Of a stretch of DNA of 64,000 bases, positions 1 through 10,621 are shown in pieces; within the stretch, counting starts at the first letter, position 1; every line of letters starts with the position of its first letter. A model generated the notes under the pieces. It saw only the letters and a list, made by a program, of their open reading frames with translations. It was not told the origin of the DNA and searched no databases. Both the position numbers and the translations under genes were made by a program. The stretch is from positions 108,564 to 172,563 of the forward strand of contig NZ_SMFK01000008.1 of the NCBI RefSeq assembly GCF_004349355.1. Reading direction: 5' to 3'. The DNA is from Flavobacterium cellulosilyticum. Its GTDB lineage: Bacteria > Bacteroidota > Bacteroidia > Flavobacteriales > Flavobacteriaceae.

Positions 1-2
1 TA

Positions 3-629
3 TTTTACATTTTATTACTAATTTCCTTTACTTCCTTTTCACAAGAAATTGCTTTATTAAAATATAGTGGCGGTGGCGATTGGTATGCCAATCCCACCTC
101 CTTACCTAATTTAATCAAATATTGCAATGCCAATATCAATACAAAAATAAACCTTAAGCCAGCAACTGTAGAACCAAGTAGTCCTGATTTATTTTCCTAT
201 CCTTTTATACACATGACTGGTCATGGTAACGTAGTTTTTAGTGATGTGGATGTTGTTAATTTACGAAATTATTTAACCGCTGGCGGTTTTCTTCATATCG
301 ATGACAATTATGGTATGGACCAGTACATTAGAAAAGAAATAAAAAAATTATTTCCTACTACTAATTTAATTGAAATTCCTGCCAATCATTCTATTTTTCA
401 AAAACCAACTATTTTCGCTACTGGATTACCCAAAATTCACGAACACGAAGGAAAACGCCCTCAAGCATTTGGAATATTTATAGACAATAGATTAGTATTA
501 CTTTATACATTCGAATGTGATTTAGGTGATGGATGGGAAGATGCAGAAGTACATAATGATCCTTTCGAAATTCGTCAAAAAGCCCTAAAAATGGGTGCCA
601 ATATAATTTATTATGTTTTTGGCAATTAA
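3..629 (+). CDS. DUF4159 domain protein, 5' end cut by window start
   Basis: The reading frame is open from base 3, so the start codon lies outside the window. The first visible residues are a hydrophobic stretch ending in FTSFSQ, which looks like the end of a signal peptide, so only a few residues are missing. The mature part begins with a YSGGGDWY motif and contains MTGHGNV and a HIDDNYGMD segment, as in the DUF4159 family (glutamine-amidotransferase-like fold, often next to gliding or MoxR-type gene sets in Bacteroidota). The true function is not established. An internal ATG at 213 is not the start, because clear family sequence lies upstream of it. Confidence 0.8.
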   Translation, partial: FYILLLISFTSFSQEIALLKYSGGGDWYANPTSLPNLIKYCNANINTKINLKPATVEPSSPDLFSYPFIHMTGHGNVVFSDVDVVNLRNYLTAGGFLHIDDNYGMDQYIRKEIKKLFPTTNLIEIPANHSIFQKPTIFATGLPKIHEHEGKRPQAFGIFIDNRLVLLYTFECDLGDGWEDAEVHNDPFEIRQKALKMGANIIYYVFGN

Positions 630-850
630 AAAAAATGTTTCTTTTGCAAAATAACCATTAACAACTTCAAATAAAACCATTTAGACTTTACAAAAATAAT
701 TTTCGACAATAATTCTTAATAAAAAAAAATGGGATTGGCATCAAAAACATATAGTTTGCAGAAAAACTTCATAAAAATAGGTTTTTTATTTTTTTTGTTA
801 TAAAATTGTTAATGAATTAACTTGCTATTCTTAATTATAACTATAAAATT

Positions 851-1807
851 ATGAAAAAACCTATTCTATTCGCAACTTTAGTGTTGGTTCTTTTTTCATG
901 TCAAAACGAAACAACAGAATTAATTTCACCAGATACTAATTCAATTGCGCATCGTGGATGTGCAACTGAGGAAGTATTGGCAGAACAATTAGCGTCTGAT
1001 CCAACTTTAGCCATAAGAATGAACGAAATTGAAGCATTCACTCAAAAAGCTCAATTTTATAGCAGCCGATTGGTAAATGGAAAAATTGTAATTCCTGTAG
1101 TAGTAAACGTATTGTATAACACTAACGCCGAAAATATTTCGGACACACAAATTCAATCTCAAATTGATGTTTTAAATCAAGATTTTACAGCTTCAAATTC
1201 AGATTTTAATAAAATTCCTGATGAATTTGCTCTAGTAGCAGCAAATGTTGACATCACTTTTGAATTGGTAAATATTATTAGAAAATCTACTTCCAAAAAA
1301 TCTTGGGGAACGAGAGATGCTATGAAAAAATCCAAACAAGGTGGAATCGACCCTACATCACCGGCTACCACTCTTAATCTTTGGTCTTGTAATATTGGTG
1401 GAGGAATTTTAGGATATGCTCAATTTCCTGGAGGTGCTGCAGCAACAGATGGAGTAGTTATTGATTCAGATTATTTTGGTTTATCAAGTACTTCTAGTTA
1501 TCCTTATAATTTAGGCAGAACTGCATCTCATGAAGTAGGTCACTGGATGAATCTACGCCATATTTGGGGTGATGCTTCTTGCGGTAATGATCTAGTTGCA
1601 GATACACCTATTGCTAAAACAGCGAATTTTGGCGTTCCAAATTATCCTTATATAAGTACTTGTGGTACAGATAATCATGCCGAAATGACAATGAACTATA
1701 TGGATTATACTGATGACCGAGGAATGTATATGTTCACTAATGGTCAAAAATCCAGAATGTCTGCTTTATTTGTTTCTGGTGGAGTAAGATCTGGCTTTAG
1801 AAATTAA
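851..1807 (+). CDS. M43 family zinc metalloprotease, lipoprotein
   Basis: A 318-residue secreted metalloprotease. The N-terminus MKKPILFATLVLVLFSC ends in a lipobox-like Cys, so it is probably lipid-anchored. The zinc-binding motif HEVGHWMNLRH starts at residue 227, followed by GD and a Met-turn-like MNYMDY near residue 280, the pappalysin/cytophagalysin (M43) signature. Paired cysteines around the active site fit the disulfides of this family. It stands alone, with a clear terminator just downstream. Likely role is breakdown of extracellular protein; the substrate cannot be read from sequence. Confidence 0.88.
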   Translation: MKKPILFATLVLVLFSCQNETTELISPDTNSIAHRGCATEEVLAEQLASDPTLAIRMNEIEAFTQKAQFYSSRLVNGKIVIPVVVNVLYNTNAENISDTQIQSQIDVLNQDFTASNSDFNKIPDEFALVAANVDITFELVNIIRKSTSKKSWGTRDAMKKSKQGGIDPTSPATTLNLWSCNIGGGILGYAQFPGGAAATDGVVIDSDYFGLSSTSSYPYNLGRTASHEVGHWMNLRHIWGDASCGNDLVADTPIAKTANFGVPNYPYISTCGTDNHAEMTMNYMDYTDDRGMYMFTNGQKSRMSALFVSGGVRSGFRN

Positions 1808-1828
1808 TCTAAAACTTATTTAGCTACT

Positions 1829-1858
1829 AAACTCGCTACTTGTTAGCGAGTTTTTTTT
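1829..1858 (+). terminator. Rho-independent terminator after M43 protease
   Basis: A 10-bp stem (AAACTCGCTA paired with TAGCGAGTTT, 5-nt loop) runs straight into a T tract, 20 bases after the protease stop codon. Confidence 0.88.
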
Positions 1859-1883
1859 ATCTTTATCAAAATAAATAAAAGCA

Positions 1884-2975
1884 ATGATTACGTCTAAAAT
1901 AATAGCAAACGGAATTTTAAGGGCTATAACAATAATAGTTTTAGTTGCACTATTTATCTTTTTTTTATATCAAATTCAGTCCGTTTTAATATATCTAGTT
2001 GTGGCTTTGATACTTACATTAATAGGAAATCCAATTCTTGATTTCTTTAAAAAGAGATTAAAATTCAAACAAACTTTGTCCACAATAGTTACATTAGTTA
2101 TTTTTATCCTGATTATTAGCTGTTTTGTATTGATGTTTATTCCATTAATTTCTACTCAAGGTCAAAATTTGTCACTTTTAAAAACATCAGAAATTGAGAA
2201 AAACTTAAATCAATTATTGAATCAAAGTTCTGCTTTTTTAGAAAGTTATCATATAGATTCTGAAAAAATGATTAAAGAAGCCAATATTGCTTCTAAAATA
2301 AATTTCAATTTTATTCCAAATTTTTTAAATTCAATCATTGGGACAATCAGCAGTTTCGGTATGGGTTTAGCATCAGTATTATTTATAACTTTTTTCTTTC
2401 TAAAAGATAGATTGCTATTTGTTAAAGGATTAAAAAAATTAATTCCAGATAGTCAAGAAGTCAAAATAATACATTCATTACATAAGATTGATCATTTGCT
2501 TTCCCGTTATTTTATTGGTTTATTACTTCAATTATCTATTATCTTCCTATTATATCTAATTGTCTTATTTATTTTTGGGATTCCCAATCCATTTATCATC
2601 GCATTTTTGTGTTCTGTTTTAAATATTGTCCCCTACATTGGCCCATTAATTGCCTCTGCCTTAGCAGCAATTTTAACAATGTTGAGTAATTTAGGAAATG
2701 ATTTTCAAACTGAAATATTACCTACAACAATCTTTGTCTTAATTGGTTTTTGGATTGTTCAAATCATTGATAACAACCTCTCACAACCTATTATTTTTTC
2801 AAAAAGTGTCAGTTCTCATCCATTGGAGATATTTCTAGTTATACTAATCGCAGGATTTCTTTCGGGAATTTTAGGGATGATAATTGCAGTTCCTTTTTAT
2901 ACTATTCTAAAAGTTATAGGAAAAGAATTCTTTCCAGAATATAAAATAATTCATCTATTAACTAAAAACATCTAA
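1884..2975 (+). CDS. AI-2E family transporter (PerM/YdiK-like permease)
   Basis: A 363-residue integral membrane protein. It has hydrophobic segments near residues 10-50, 68-90 and 150-175, then several between about 205 and 350, with a soluble loop in the middle. The conserved NIVPYIGPLI motif in the second half and the C-terminal run of helices are typical of the AI-2E/PerM family (Pfam PF01594). Members export autoinducer-2 or act as Na+/H+ antiporters; the substrate here is unknown. The next gene starts 2 bases after the stop, so the two are probably co-transcribed. A second member of the family lies at 11049-12131. Confidence 0.88.
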   Translation: MITSKIIANGILRAITIIVLVALFIFFLYQIQSVLIYLVVALILTLIGNPILDFFKKRLKFKQTLSTIVTLVIFILIISCFVLMFIPLISTQGQNLSLLKTSEIEKNLNQLLNQSSAFLESYHIDSEKMIKEANIASKINFNFIPNFLNSIIGTISSFGMGLASVLFITFFFLKDRLLFVKGLKKLIPDSQEVKIIHSLHKIDHLLSRYFIGLLLQLSIIFLLYLIVLFIFGIPNPFIIAFLCSVLNIVPYIGPLIASALAAILTMLSNLGNDFQTEILPTTIFVLIGFWIVQIIDNNLSQPIIFSKSVSSHPLEIFLVILIAGFLSGILGMIIAVPFYTILKVIGKEFFPEYKIIHLLTKNI

Positions 2976-2977
2976 TT

Positions 2978-4156
2978 TTGGATTTAAACATTCTTAATCC
3001 TAAAATTCAAGAATTTATTAATTCAAATATCGGCTTTTCTGTTTCAAATCTAGCTTTGCAAAAAAATCCATTTTCAGGATTAGATTGGATTCAAATATTG
3101 AATCAAATTGAAGCTAAGACAAAAGCAAAAACTAAATTACCCACTTGGTTTGCAACTAAAAACATAATTTACCCCAGTAAAATATCAGTCGAACAAACTT
3201 CATCAGAAAAAACAGCTCTTTACAAATCTTCAATAATTACGGGCGAGAGCTTAATTGATTTGACTGGTGGTTTTGGCATTGATGATTACTATTTTGCTCA
3301 GAATTTAAAATCCGTAGTTCATTGTGAAATAAACCCGGCACTTTCGGCTATTGTACAACACAATTACGTGCAGTTAAATAGCATAAACATTGATTGTCAA
3401 ACAGGAGATAGCATAGAAATAATAACCCGTTTAAACAAAAAATGGGACTGGATTTATATTGATCCATCAAGGAGAAATGATTCAAAAGGCAAAGTTTTTA
3501 TGTTGAAAGATTGTTTGCCAAATGTACCTGAAAATCTTAACATCTATTTCAACTATTCCAATTCAATTTTACTAAAAACAGCACCATTATTGGATATTTC
3601 GGCTGGTTTAACTGAATTAAGCCATGTAAAGGCAATTCATATTGTAGCTTTAGAAAATGAAGTAAAAGAATTGTTATGGGAATTACACAAGGATTATTCT
3701 GGCACTATTAGCATGAAAACTGTCAATATTTTAAAAACTAAAACAGAACAATTTGAATTTGTTTTGGGCGAAAATGAAGGTGTCACAAATTATACTGTAC
3801 CTCAAGAATTTTTATACGAACCCAATAGTGCCATAATGAAATCGGGCGGTTTCGAAGAAGTGGGATTATTTTATGATTTGAATAAACTACATAAACATTC
3901 TCATTTATATACCAATTCTTCTTTAGTTTCATTTCCTGGAAGAATTTTTGAAATAGAGAAGTCAATCTCTTATAACAAAACAGATATGAAAGCGTTTTTA
4001 GAAGGAAAAAAAATCAATATTACTACCCGCAATTTTCCTGACTCTGTTGAAAACATTCGAAAAAAATGGAAAATAAAAGAAGGAGGAAATCAATATTGTT
4101 TTTTTACAACAGACGTAAATGACAATAAAATTGTTTTAATTTGCAAAAAAATATAA
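2978..4156 (+). CDS. SAM-dependent methyltransferase with THUMP-like C-terminal domain
   Basis: 392 residues starting at a TTG codon 2 bases after the permease stop; the first ATG lies far inside conserved sequence, so TTG is the best start. Residues about 85-100 hold a class I methyltransferase motif (LIDLTGGFGID), followed by an acidic residue in HCEINP and a DPSRR motif IV near residue 160. This layout, with a THUMP-like C-terminal domain, is a conserved Bacteroidota family presumed to modify RNA. The substrate is unknown. Probably translationally coupled to the permease and to the downstream exported protein, which begins 4 bases after its stop. Confidence 0.82.
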   Translation: MDLNILNPKIQEFINSNIGFSVSNLALQKNPFSGLDWIQILNQIEAKTKAKTKLPTWFATKNIIYPSKISVEQTSSEKTALYKSSIITGESLIDLTGGFGIDDYYFAQNLKSVVHCEINPALSAIVQHNYVQLNSINIDCQTGDSIEIITRLNKKWDWIYIDPSRRNDSKGKVFMLKDCLPNVPENLNIYFNYSNSILLKTAPLLDISAGLTELSHVKAIHIVALENEVKELLWELHKDYSGTISMKTVNILKTKTEQFEFVLGENEGVTNYTVPQEFLYEPNSAIMKSGGFEEVGLFYDLNKLHKHSHLYTNSSLVSFPGRIFEIEKSISYNKTDMKAFLEGKKINITTRNFPDSVENIRKKWKIKEGGNQYCFFTTDVNDNKIVLICKKI

Positions 4157-4160
4157 TATA

Positions 4161-4727
4161 ATGAAACAATTCCTATTCGCCCTATTATTCTTGATAAGCT
4201 GTACTCTATTTGCTCAACAACCATGTGAATACAGTCAGAACGTTAAAGATTCTATTGGAATTTATAAATCTACCAAAGAATACATTATTTATGAGAAAAA
4301 TTTTGCAGGTAATACTAATTATATTTTCTATTCTCTAGAATCGACTGACGGTATGCCCACATTAAAAATTAGTTTTATTCAAAAAAGCAAAGAGTTTATT
4401 AAAACCAATTGCTTGGATAAAAATTCGAAATTATACTTACAATTAAATAATGGAAAAGTCATTACCCTTATTCACATTGATCAAGAAGTTTGCGGCTCAA
4501 TGATTCGTGATAACAATGGTTTTGATAATCGCCTTTTAACAGCTAACTTTATGTTCATTAAAGGCTCTATAGAAGATTTAAAAAGTTCTCCAGTAAATTT
4601 GATGAGAATAAAATATTTGACAGATGTAGAAGATTATGTCATTAAAAAAGAATTTCAATCGGAATTAGACAATAAAATTTACAATCCAGAAACCTATTTT
4701 ATCAATTATTTGCAGTGTATTGAATAA
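4161..4727 (+). CDS. Small exported protein of unknown function
   Basis: 188 residues with a signal peptide (MKQFLFALLFLISCTLFAQQ, likely cut after AQ). The mature protein has a few cysteines (residues 23, about 79, about 114 and near the C-terminus) and mixed alpha/beta composition. I do not recognise a family. It begins 4 bases after the methyltransferase stop and is the last gene of that presumed operon. It ends flush against the convergent dipeptidase gene, with no room for a terminator between them. Confidence 0.7.
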   Translation: MKQFLFALLFLISCTLFAQQPCEYSQNVKDSIGIYKSTKEYIIYEKNFAGNTNYIFYSLESTDGMPTLKISFIQKSKEFIKTNCLDKNSKLYLQLNNGKVITLIHIDQEVCGSMIRDNNGFDNRLLTANFMFIKGSIEDLKSSPVNLMRIKYLTDVEDYVIKKEFQSELDNKIYNPETYFINYLQCIE

Positions 4728-5396
4728 CTAATTGCATTTCCATTTTACATTTGAAACTTTATCATTTAGAGCCGATTTTAAATTATAATGCCACCATTCT
4801 GAATCGAAGGAATTAAATCCATTTTCTGTCATAATAATTTTCAATAATAATCTATTTTCTTTTATTTTTTCAGAAAAATTGGTATAATTATGACTGGCTT
4901 CTATTCCAAAAAAGTCAAATGGAGTACCCATATCCAGCTCTACCCCATTGGCATCAACTAATGTTATATCTATGGCTCCTCCTCTATTGTGTATCGATCC
5001 TTTATTTGGATCGGCAACATAAGTGGGATTTGGAACCAATTCCCACATTTTTTTTTGTATATCCAATGGTCTATAACAATCATATAATTTGATTTTAAAA
5101 CCCATTTTCACAAAGATATTATTTGCTTTTACCAATGCTTTTACGGTTTTCAATCGCAATAAGCATTCGGCACAATCATATACTTTAGCTTTCAAAAAAT
5201 TATCTGGAGTGGCATATTTCATATCATAAATAAAATCTTTACTGTACTCTTTTAGATTGACGAATGCTGTATCTTTTACTTCATTTTGATTTTCAATAGT
5301 GCTTTTAGGAATTACAGTTTGTGATTTACAGGAAATATAACAGAAAATTAGCCCAATAATAACTAAAGATTTAAATTGAAAAATCATAAATTTCAT
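4728..5396 (-). CDS. D-alanyl-D-alanine dipeptidase (M15D, VanX/DdpX-like), lipoprotein
   Basis: 222 residues. The N-terminus ends in a lipobox (FCYISC), so the enzyme is probably membrane-anchored in the periplasm. It has the M15D zinc and catalytic residues: SIHNRGGAIDITL with His136 and Asp143, and EWWHYN with Glu200 and His203. The family hydrolyses D-Ala-D-Ala; in non-resistant bacteria it is used to recycle peptidoglycan dipeptides. No van-type ligase is nearby, so vancomycin resistance is unlikely. The dipeptide epimerase at 58591 could belong to the same recycling route, though they are far apart. Confidence 0.9.
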   Translation of the reverse strand: MKFMIFQFKSLVIIGLIFCYISCKSQTVIPKSTIENQNEVKDTAFVNLKEYSKDFIYDMKYATPDNFLKAKVYDCAECLLRLKTVKALVKANNIFVKMGFKIKLYDCYRPLDIQKKMWELVPNPTYVADPNKGSIHNRGGAIDITLVDANGVELDMGTPFDFFGIEASHNYTNFSEKIKENRLLLKIIMTENGFNSFDSEWWHYNLKSALNDKVSNVKWKCN

Positions 5397-5447
5397 TTTT
5401 TTATAAAAATAACAAATTAAGAAGAGTTTATACGAAAATTATTAAAT

Positions 5448-5474
5448 AAAAAAAACAGCACTTTCTCAAGTGCC
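5448..5474 (-). terminator. Rho-independent terminator for the T9SS cargo gene
   Basis: Read on the minus strand, a 6-bp stem (GCACTT/AAGTGC, 4-nt loop) is followed by a run of T, about 40 bases past the stop of the large minus-strand gene. Confidence 0.75.
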
Positions 5475-5515
5475 ATTTTAAATATTCATTTTTATTTAGC
5501 TAAATATACAAATAC

Positions 5516-8500
5516 TTATTTTTTAAGTATTTTTTTTGTAATTGTACCTTTGTCTGTAGTAACTTTTACAATATATGTTCCTCGTTGAACATTAAAAGGA
5601 ATTTCGATTGAATTTGAATTTGATTTTTTTTCAGTTTTAATAAGTGATTGACCCAAAATCGTGTATATAGTTACATCTTTGATAGTACAATTTGAATTTT
5701 GTATAATCTTCAAATTGTTTTGTGCTTCATTATTGTAAATCAACACCATAGATTCAGGCAATTCATTTGTTTTTATTGCAAGTGTTTCTTTATTTTTAAA
5801 TGTCATTTCAAAACGAGAATTATAAGTACCTTTTTCTAAAGTGACATTAGCTTCATGTTCCGTTATATCATAAAAAACATCCGCTTCTTTGTCATGAATT
5901 AGTATTCGAACCTCTTCATTCAACCGCTCTGTTTCATCTACCATAAATTTCACATCTCCTCCTGATACATTAGACTTAACTCCTAAAGGATACGATTTTG
6001 AAACATCGAATACTCCAACTCCTTGAATTGAATATTCTAAATTATTTATTATAAAATAGGAATCATTTTCTTGAGTTTCTATTTGATACCCATCATAGCC
6101 TACATCTAATCCATCAGTGGCTCCAGAAATCATGAATCCAATTAATAATTGTCGATGAAAATCATTTGCGGTAAACCCAAGTCTGATTTTGGTTTCAAAA
6201 TTATTATAAATAACATCATTACTATTATCATTGAAACGACTTATAGTGGTAGTTTTTGCTGTATTAGATTTGGTTTTAAATAATGTATTTGAAACAGGAT
6301 GAGAAACATCATCTACATCATTTTCTTTAATAAATAAACGCTGATTATTATTAAATAGTATTGCTTTATTACCACTAGAAGTCACTGCACCATTAACAAA
6401 GAACCCCTGTCCTACGGGTATAAATTGGTATGGATTTTTAGTACTTGTACCGATACCGCTAATTTGTGATGGAGCAATTGGAGGTGTTCCCCCCACTAAT
6501 GTTAATGCTGCATATCCACCTGAATATTCTGACAACACATGAGAAGCATTTGTAGGTGAATGTTGCCAAAAATAAAGTGTCCCATCAATAACATCTACTG
6601 CATTGGTTCCACCATGAGCAACTGAAATATTATCATAAATAAATTTATAAGCATCTAAAGCCGATGGATAAGGATTCCCAACCAAAAACAAATTGTCTGG
6701 CAAAACAGAATTACAATTTATTAAACCATTGAATGGTTTTCCAATAAAGGTGTAATTTTGAGCTATAGAATTAGTTGCGTCAACAGAACCAACACCTTTC
6801 AGAGTAAATCCTTGTGATGGTTTAATTGGATCTGTTTCATTAAAATGAATCCAATTTGAATATTCTGATCCGTTTTCGAATTTGTATAACCAATATCGTG
6901 CTAAACTTATTGACGAACTTTGACTACCATTCAATCCATTAACCCAGTTTATGTTTTGTGGATTAGTTGTTGTGCCACTTTTAAATACAGTATTAACAGT
7001 TAGATTATTATTTATTGCCACTGAGTTTGTTGGCCCAACAGGAGAACTCCAATAGTTATAATTGTATTTGTTAACCGATCCTTGTTGCGTTCTTTTAATA
7101 TAACCCATGCTATTAACATCTAATTCGCTATTTAATGTTTGAATTAATTGTGAACGCCCAGTCAAATCAATTACTCCATCCAATTTTAAATAATGAGAAA
7201 TTTCTATTTTACTGTCATTACTTACTTTTAATGTTTTATAATTTGACGAATCAGTTCCTAAAACAGTTAGCCCTAGTAGGGTCATATTACCTGTTGATTC
7301 AATGTTATGATTTATATTAACAATACACCCATTTACTATTGGTTTTGTAGTTTTATTTACAATAGAGATGTCATTAGGTATTTTTTGAATGGATCCATTT
7401 TTCCAAATTGCTGAATCACTCCATATTCCATCAGCTATAGTTTCATAAGGTAATGGAGCTGTTTGTGTCCCCACAATTTGTTTGTTTTTATTCAAATATT
7501 TTATTCTTAAAAAATTACGATCATCAGTTAAGCCTTCAACAGTTGTACCATAAAAAGAATTAAAATCGTAATACGTTTTCAATCGATTCCAAGCTATAGA
7601 ATTCACTTCATTTTTTATAACAGAATAAGGTAATATGGCGCCATCTACAGTATTATCTGGAGAATACTTAACGATTTCCTGATTCATTAAGTAATTAACC
7701 TGCTTTGCTACTAATGCTTTATCCCAAATATGAATTTGATCAATTTCACCTCTAAATGGTGCAATAATTGAATTCTTATTTATATATAATGCTCCTACTG
7801 AAAATCTTGAAAAATTAGGCGTTGGATTAGTTAGATTAAACGTAGAGGTGTCTAATATTCCATCAATATATAAATCAGCACTTCCTTCATAATAAACCGC
7901 TACTATATTATGCCATTTGTTATCTGCTATTATTGTATTAGATGTAAATTGAGTAAGACCATCCCAAAATACTTCAATTTTATTTGCAGCGTTTAATTGG
8001 ATTCCAAAATTGACCCCTTTGCCAATAATCGTTTTATTAGTTGCACTTGAACCATCATTTCTAATCCAACAACCAATAGTAAATGAACCACTATTTAGAT
8101 TTAAATTATATTCTCCTACTAAAAAATCAGGGTCAGTTGCCGAAATTTTTACTTGGTATTTACCTTCTACTTTGGTTGATTTTCCGAATGTAAAATATTT
8201 CGTTCCATCAAAATCATACCAAGTCTGTAAATTGCCTTGACCATCCGATTTTAAAGGAACTATATCTACAATATTAGCATCGCCAAAACTAGCATCATCA
8301 CTTACGATTAAAGTATACTCTTCATTTGCTAATTTTGAAAACGAACTGAATGCCGTTGCTGGAATACCCACAATTACATTCCCTACATCACCACCAGTTT
8401 CTACAATTTTCCATTTTTTATTGATTCGTATTGTATTTGTTGTTAATCCAGCTGCAATAGTAGAAGAATTTGAACTACCAGCAGTATATGTGCCATTATC

Positions 8501-10402
8501 AGAACCCCATATCAAAAAGTTTTTATCAATTGGAAATTCATTAATATTGGCACTATTAGTAGCCGATATTTCACCCAAACCAATAGTTACTACATTAGTT
8601 TCATTACTACTTTTAGATTGTTTTTGATTTAAATCAGAACCAACATCGTTACCTATACCGGCAATATTATAATTATATCCTACATTTGAGGTCGCATTCC
8701 AAATAATTGCTCCTACAGAATTTATATAATTTTTACTTGTACCATTAACTCCTAATGTGATTCCATATTTTATAGCTAAATACGTCTCTATTTTAGGTCG
8801 ATCACTATCAGGTACTCTTGCAGCAAATGAAATAATCTCTGCAATCCTACCATTCAAATTTCCAAAAGTTCCTCCATTTACATTTTTACCTAAATTATAG
8901 GGTGTCCCTTTCCATAACCCAGCGTCATTATAACCTAAATTAGTATAGGTTGTATTGATACTTGTCTGATTTCCTGAATCTATTGAGTTGAATAATAAAT
9001 CTACACCATTTGAAGCAGTTGTAGTTTTATTTCTAGTATTTATTATGCCTGCTTTTGTATAACTTCCGCTAGCATCAGCAACTGTAAAATAATTACCCGT
9101 TGTTGTTTGCCACTGATTAAACCATAATTTTTCATTGGATAATCTACTAGTAAAATCTCCTAGTCCAATTCCAGAATTTTCATTTGGAACTATTGGATAT
9201 GGCGCTCCTTCCGTTGCTGGTTTTGGTTCAGATGTACCAGAAATTATTGTCATTGCAGCTCCATTTGTTGCATCCGATTCCATGACAATGAAGGTTTCCT
9301 GTGTATAATATCCGTTTTCAGTATTGTATAAAAACTGATTTAATGTATTGCCGTTATTTTCAAATTTAACAACTGGATTATAATTAATATTGCCACTTGC
9401 ACTATTTATAAAAGTAGGTTGTTTTGTGATATCTGATTGACTGGCATCTTTACCGTGTGAACCTAAATCTTTCCACAGTGGCACTTTATTTCCAGTACCA
9501 AGATTCATTCCTCGATTTGCTTTTAACCAAAGTCTAAAATCGGCGTTAATACCTCCGGGACCAACTACATTGGGATTATAACCTTCACCATTTACAACAA
9601 AAGTATAAGGGTTCTTTGTTCCATCATTACTCGGAATAGTTATAATTGCTGATTTGGTACCTGTAGATTGAGGAGTAAATCGAATTACCAAAGAAGCTGT
9701 ACTGCCGGGTTCTATAGTTGAAGTTGATAATGATACTATTGAAAAATCGGGAGAAGGAAGCCCTGTTTGTGGGTTGTACGTCAAACTCGTTAATGCGCCA
9801 AGAGTCAAAGGACAGGTTCCTGTATTTGAAATTGTATAGGTTCTTGTTACAGATGTCAAAACATCAATTGTTCCAAAACGAGTTCCATTTATTGAGATTG
9901 GTGCAGTTTGTCCATTAGAAATAGGCTGTGTAGGCGAACCTCCTAGCACTGAAATCACTGGTGCATTAGTATAGGTTATTACAAAACTAAATGTAGCATA
10001 ATTTGAGGCATTCGAATATATAGTTACAACTGTTGATTGTGGGGATGAACTACATGCAAAATTATTTTTGCGAATTTTAAATTTCCCAACTTCCCCTTTT
10101 TTAATGTTTGAACTTGATAAACCAGATGAAATAACAAAATTACTGTTACTTAAGGTTATATTTTGAATTTCTAATGTAGGGTTCCCTTGGTTAGGGATAT
10201 TAATTATTGAATACTCAATTTCTGTAGATTGACCATAGTCTACATTGCCAGCATTAACAATATTTACTGATGGACTACCATAACTTAGAAATAAAGCTGG
10301 ATTTGCTTGGGAAAAACTCACAAACGATCTTAATATAAAAACAATAATTATAAGTTCTTTTGGTATAATTAATTTCATAAGCACATTTATAAATTGCTTC
10401 AT
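5516..10402 (-). CDS. T9SS-secreted multidomain surface protein (choice-of-anchor D, LamG)
   Basis: 1628 residues with an N-terminal signal sequence ending near SFVSFSQ; an alternative start at residue 9 would give a more usual signal length. Residues about 30-280 contain two choice-of-anchor D Ig-like repeats (ISNTGTCPLTLG, IPSNDGTKNPYTFVVNGEG). Residues about 285-545 begin with a LWLKANRGMN jelly-roll-type segment. A LamG-like domain lies at about 770-920 (GCWIRNDG, WHNIVAVYYEG). The C-terminus carries a type A sorting domain ending GTYIVKVTTDKGTITKKILKK, which directs outer-membrane translocation by the gliding-linked type IX system. Likely an adhesin or polymer-binding protein; the ligand is unknown. 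Confidence 0.88.
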   Translation of the reverse strand: MKQFINVLMKLIIPKELIIIVFILRSFVSFSQANPALFLSYGSPSVNIVNAGNVDYGQSTEIEYSIINIPNQGNPTLEIQNITLSNSNFVISSGLSSSNIKKGEVGKFKIRKNNFACSSSPQSTVVTIYSNASNYATFSFVITYTNAPVISVLGGSPTQPISNGQTAPISINGTRFGTIDVLTSVTRTYTISNTGTCPLTLGALTSLTYNPQTGLPSPDFSIVSLSTSTIEPGSTASLVIRFTPQSTGTKSAIITIPSNDGTKNPYTFVVNGEGYNPNVVGPGGINADFRLWLKANRGMNLGTGNKVPLWKDLGSHGKDASQSDITKQPTFINSASGNINYNPVVKFENNGNTLNQFLYNTENGYYTQETFIVMESDATNGAAMTIISGTSEPKPATEGAPYPIVPNENSGIGLGDFTSRLSNEKLWFNQWQTTTGNYFTVADASGSYTKAGIINTRNKTTTASNGVDLLFNSIDSGNQTSINTTYTNLGYNDAGLWKGTPYNLGKNVNGGTFGNLNGRIAEIISFAARVPDSDRPKIETYLAIKYGITLGVNGTSKNYINSVGAIIWNATSNVGYNYNIAGIGNDVGSDLNQKQSKSSNETNVVTIGLGEISATNSANINEFPIDKNFLIWGSDNGTYTAGSSNSSTIAAGLTTNTIRINKKWKIVETGGDVGNVIVGIPATAFSSFSKLANEEYTLIVSDDASFGDANIVDIVPLKSDGQGNLQTWYDFDGTKYFTFGKSTKVEGKYQVKISATDPDFLVGEYNLNLNSGSFTIGCWIRNDGSSATNKTIIGKGVNFGIQLNAANKIEVFWDGLTQFTSNTIIADNKWHNIVAVYYEGSADLYIDGILDTSTFNLTNPTPNFSRFSVGALYINKNSIIAPFRGEIDQIHIWDKALVAKQVNYLMNQEIVKYSPDNTVDGAILPYSVIKNEVNSIAWNRLKTYYDFNSFYGTTVEGLTDDRNFLRIKYLNKNKQIVGTQTAPLPYETIADGIWSDSAIWKNGSIQKIPNDISIVNKTTKPIVNGCIVNINHNIESTGNMTLLGLTVLGTDSSNYKTLKVSNDSKIEISHYLKLDGVIDLTGRSQLIQTLNSELDVNSMGYIKRTQQGSVNKYNYNYWSSPVGPTNSVAINNNLTVNTVFKSGTTTNPQNINWVNGLNGSQSSSISLARYWLYKFENGSEYSNWIHFNETDPIKPSQGFTLKGVGSVDATNSIAQNYTFIGKPFNGLINCNSVLPDNLFLVGNPYPSALDAYKFIYDNISVAHGGTNAVDVIDGTLYFWQHSPTNASHVLSEYSGGYAALTLVGGTPPIAPSQISGIGTSTKNPYQFIPVGQGFFVNGAVTSSGNKAILFNNNQRLFIKENDVDDVSHPVSNTLFKTKSNTAKTTTISRFNDNSNDVIYNNFETKIRLGFTANDFHRQLLIGFMISGATDGLDVGYDGYQIETQENDSYFIINNLEYSIQGVGVFDVSKSYPLGVKSNVSGGDVKFMVDETERLNEEVRILIHDKEADVFYDITEHEANVTLEKGTYNSRFEMTFKNKETLAIKTNELPESMVLIYNNEAQNNLKIIQNSNCTIKDVTIYTILGQSLIKTEKKSNSNSIEIPFNVQRGTYIVKVTTDKGTITKKILKK

Positions 10403-10621
10403 TTTAAATCGTTTTCAAAAATAAATTAAATAAACAATAAAATCAGTTCAAATACCGTATTAATCGACAAAATACACGTTTAATGCAAGAAAATACTTTA
10501 ATTATTTTTTTTCATACTAAAAATATTACTTATTAACACCTAATTTAGAATGCAAAAGACTTGAAATAAAAAATTAATTGTAAAGTATTTCAGTAGATAA
10601 ATAAAAAATCATTGCTCAAAT

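Noticed and set aside
4728..5396. Vancomycin-resistance role for the VanX-like dipeptidase
   Set aside because: No VanA-type ligase, VanH or VanS/R genes are nearby, and the protein is a lipoprotein as in peptidoglycan-recycling relatives.
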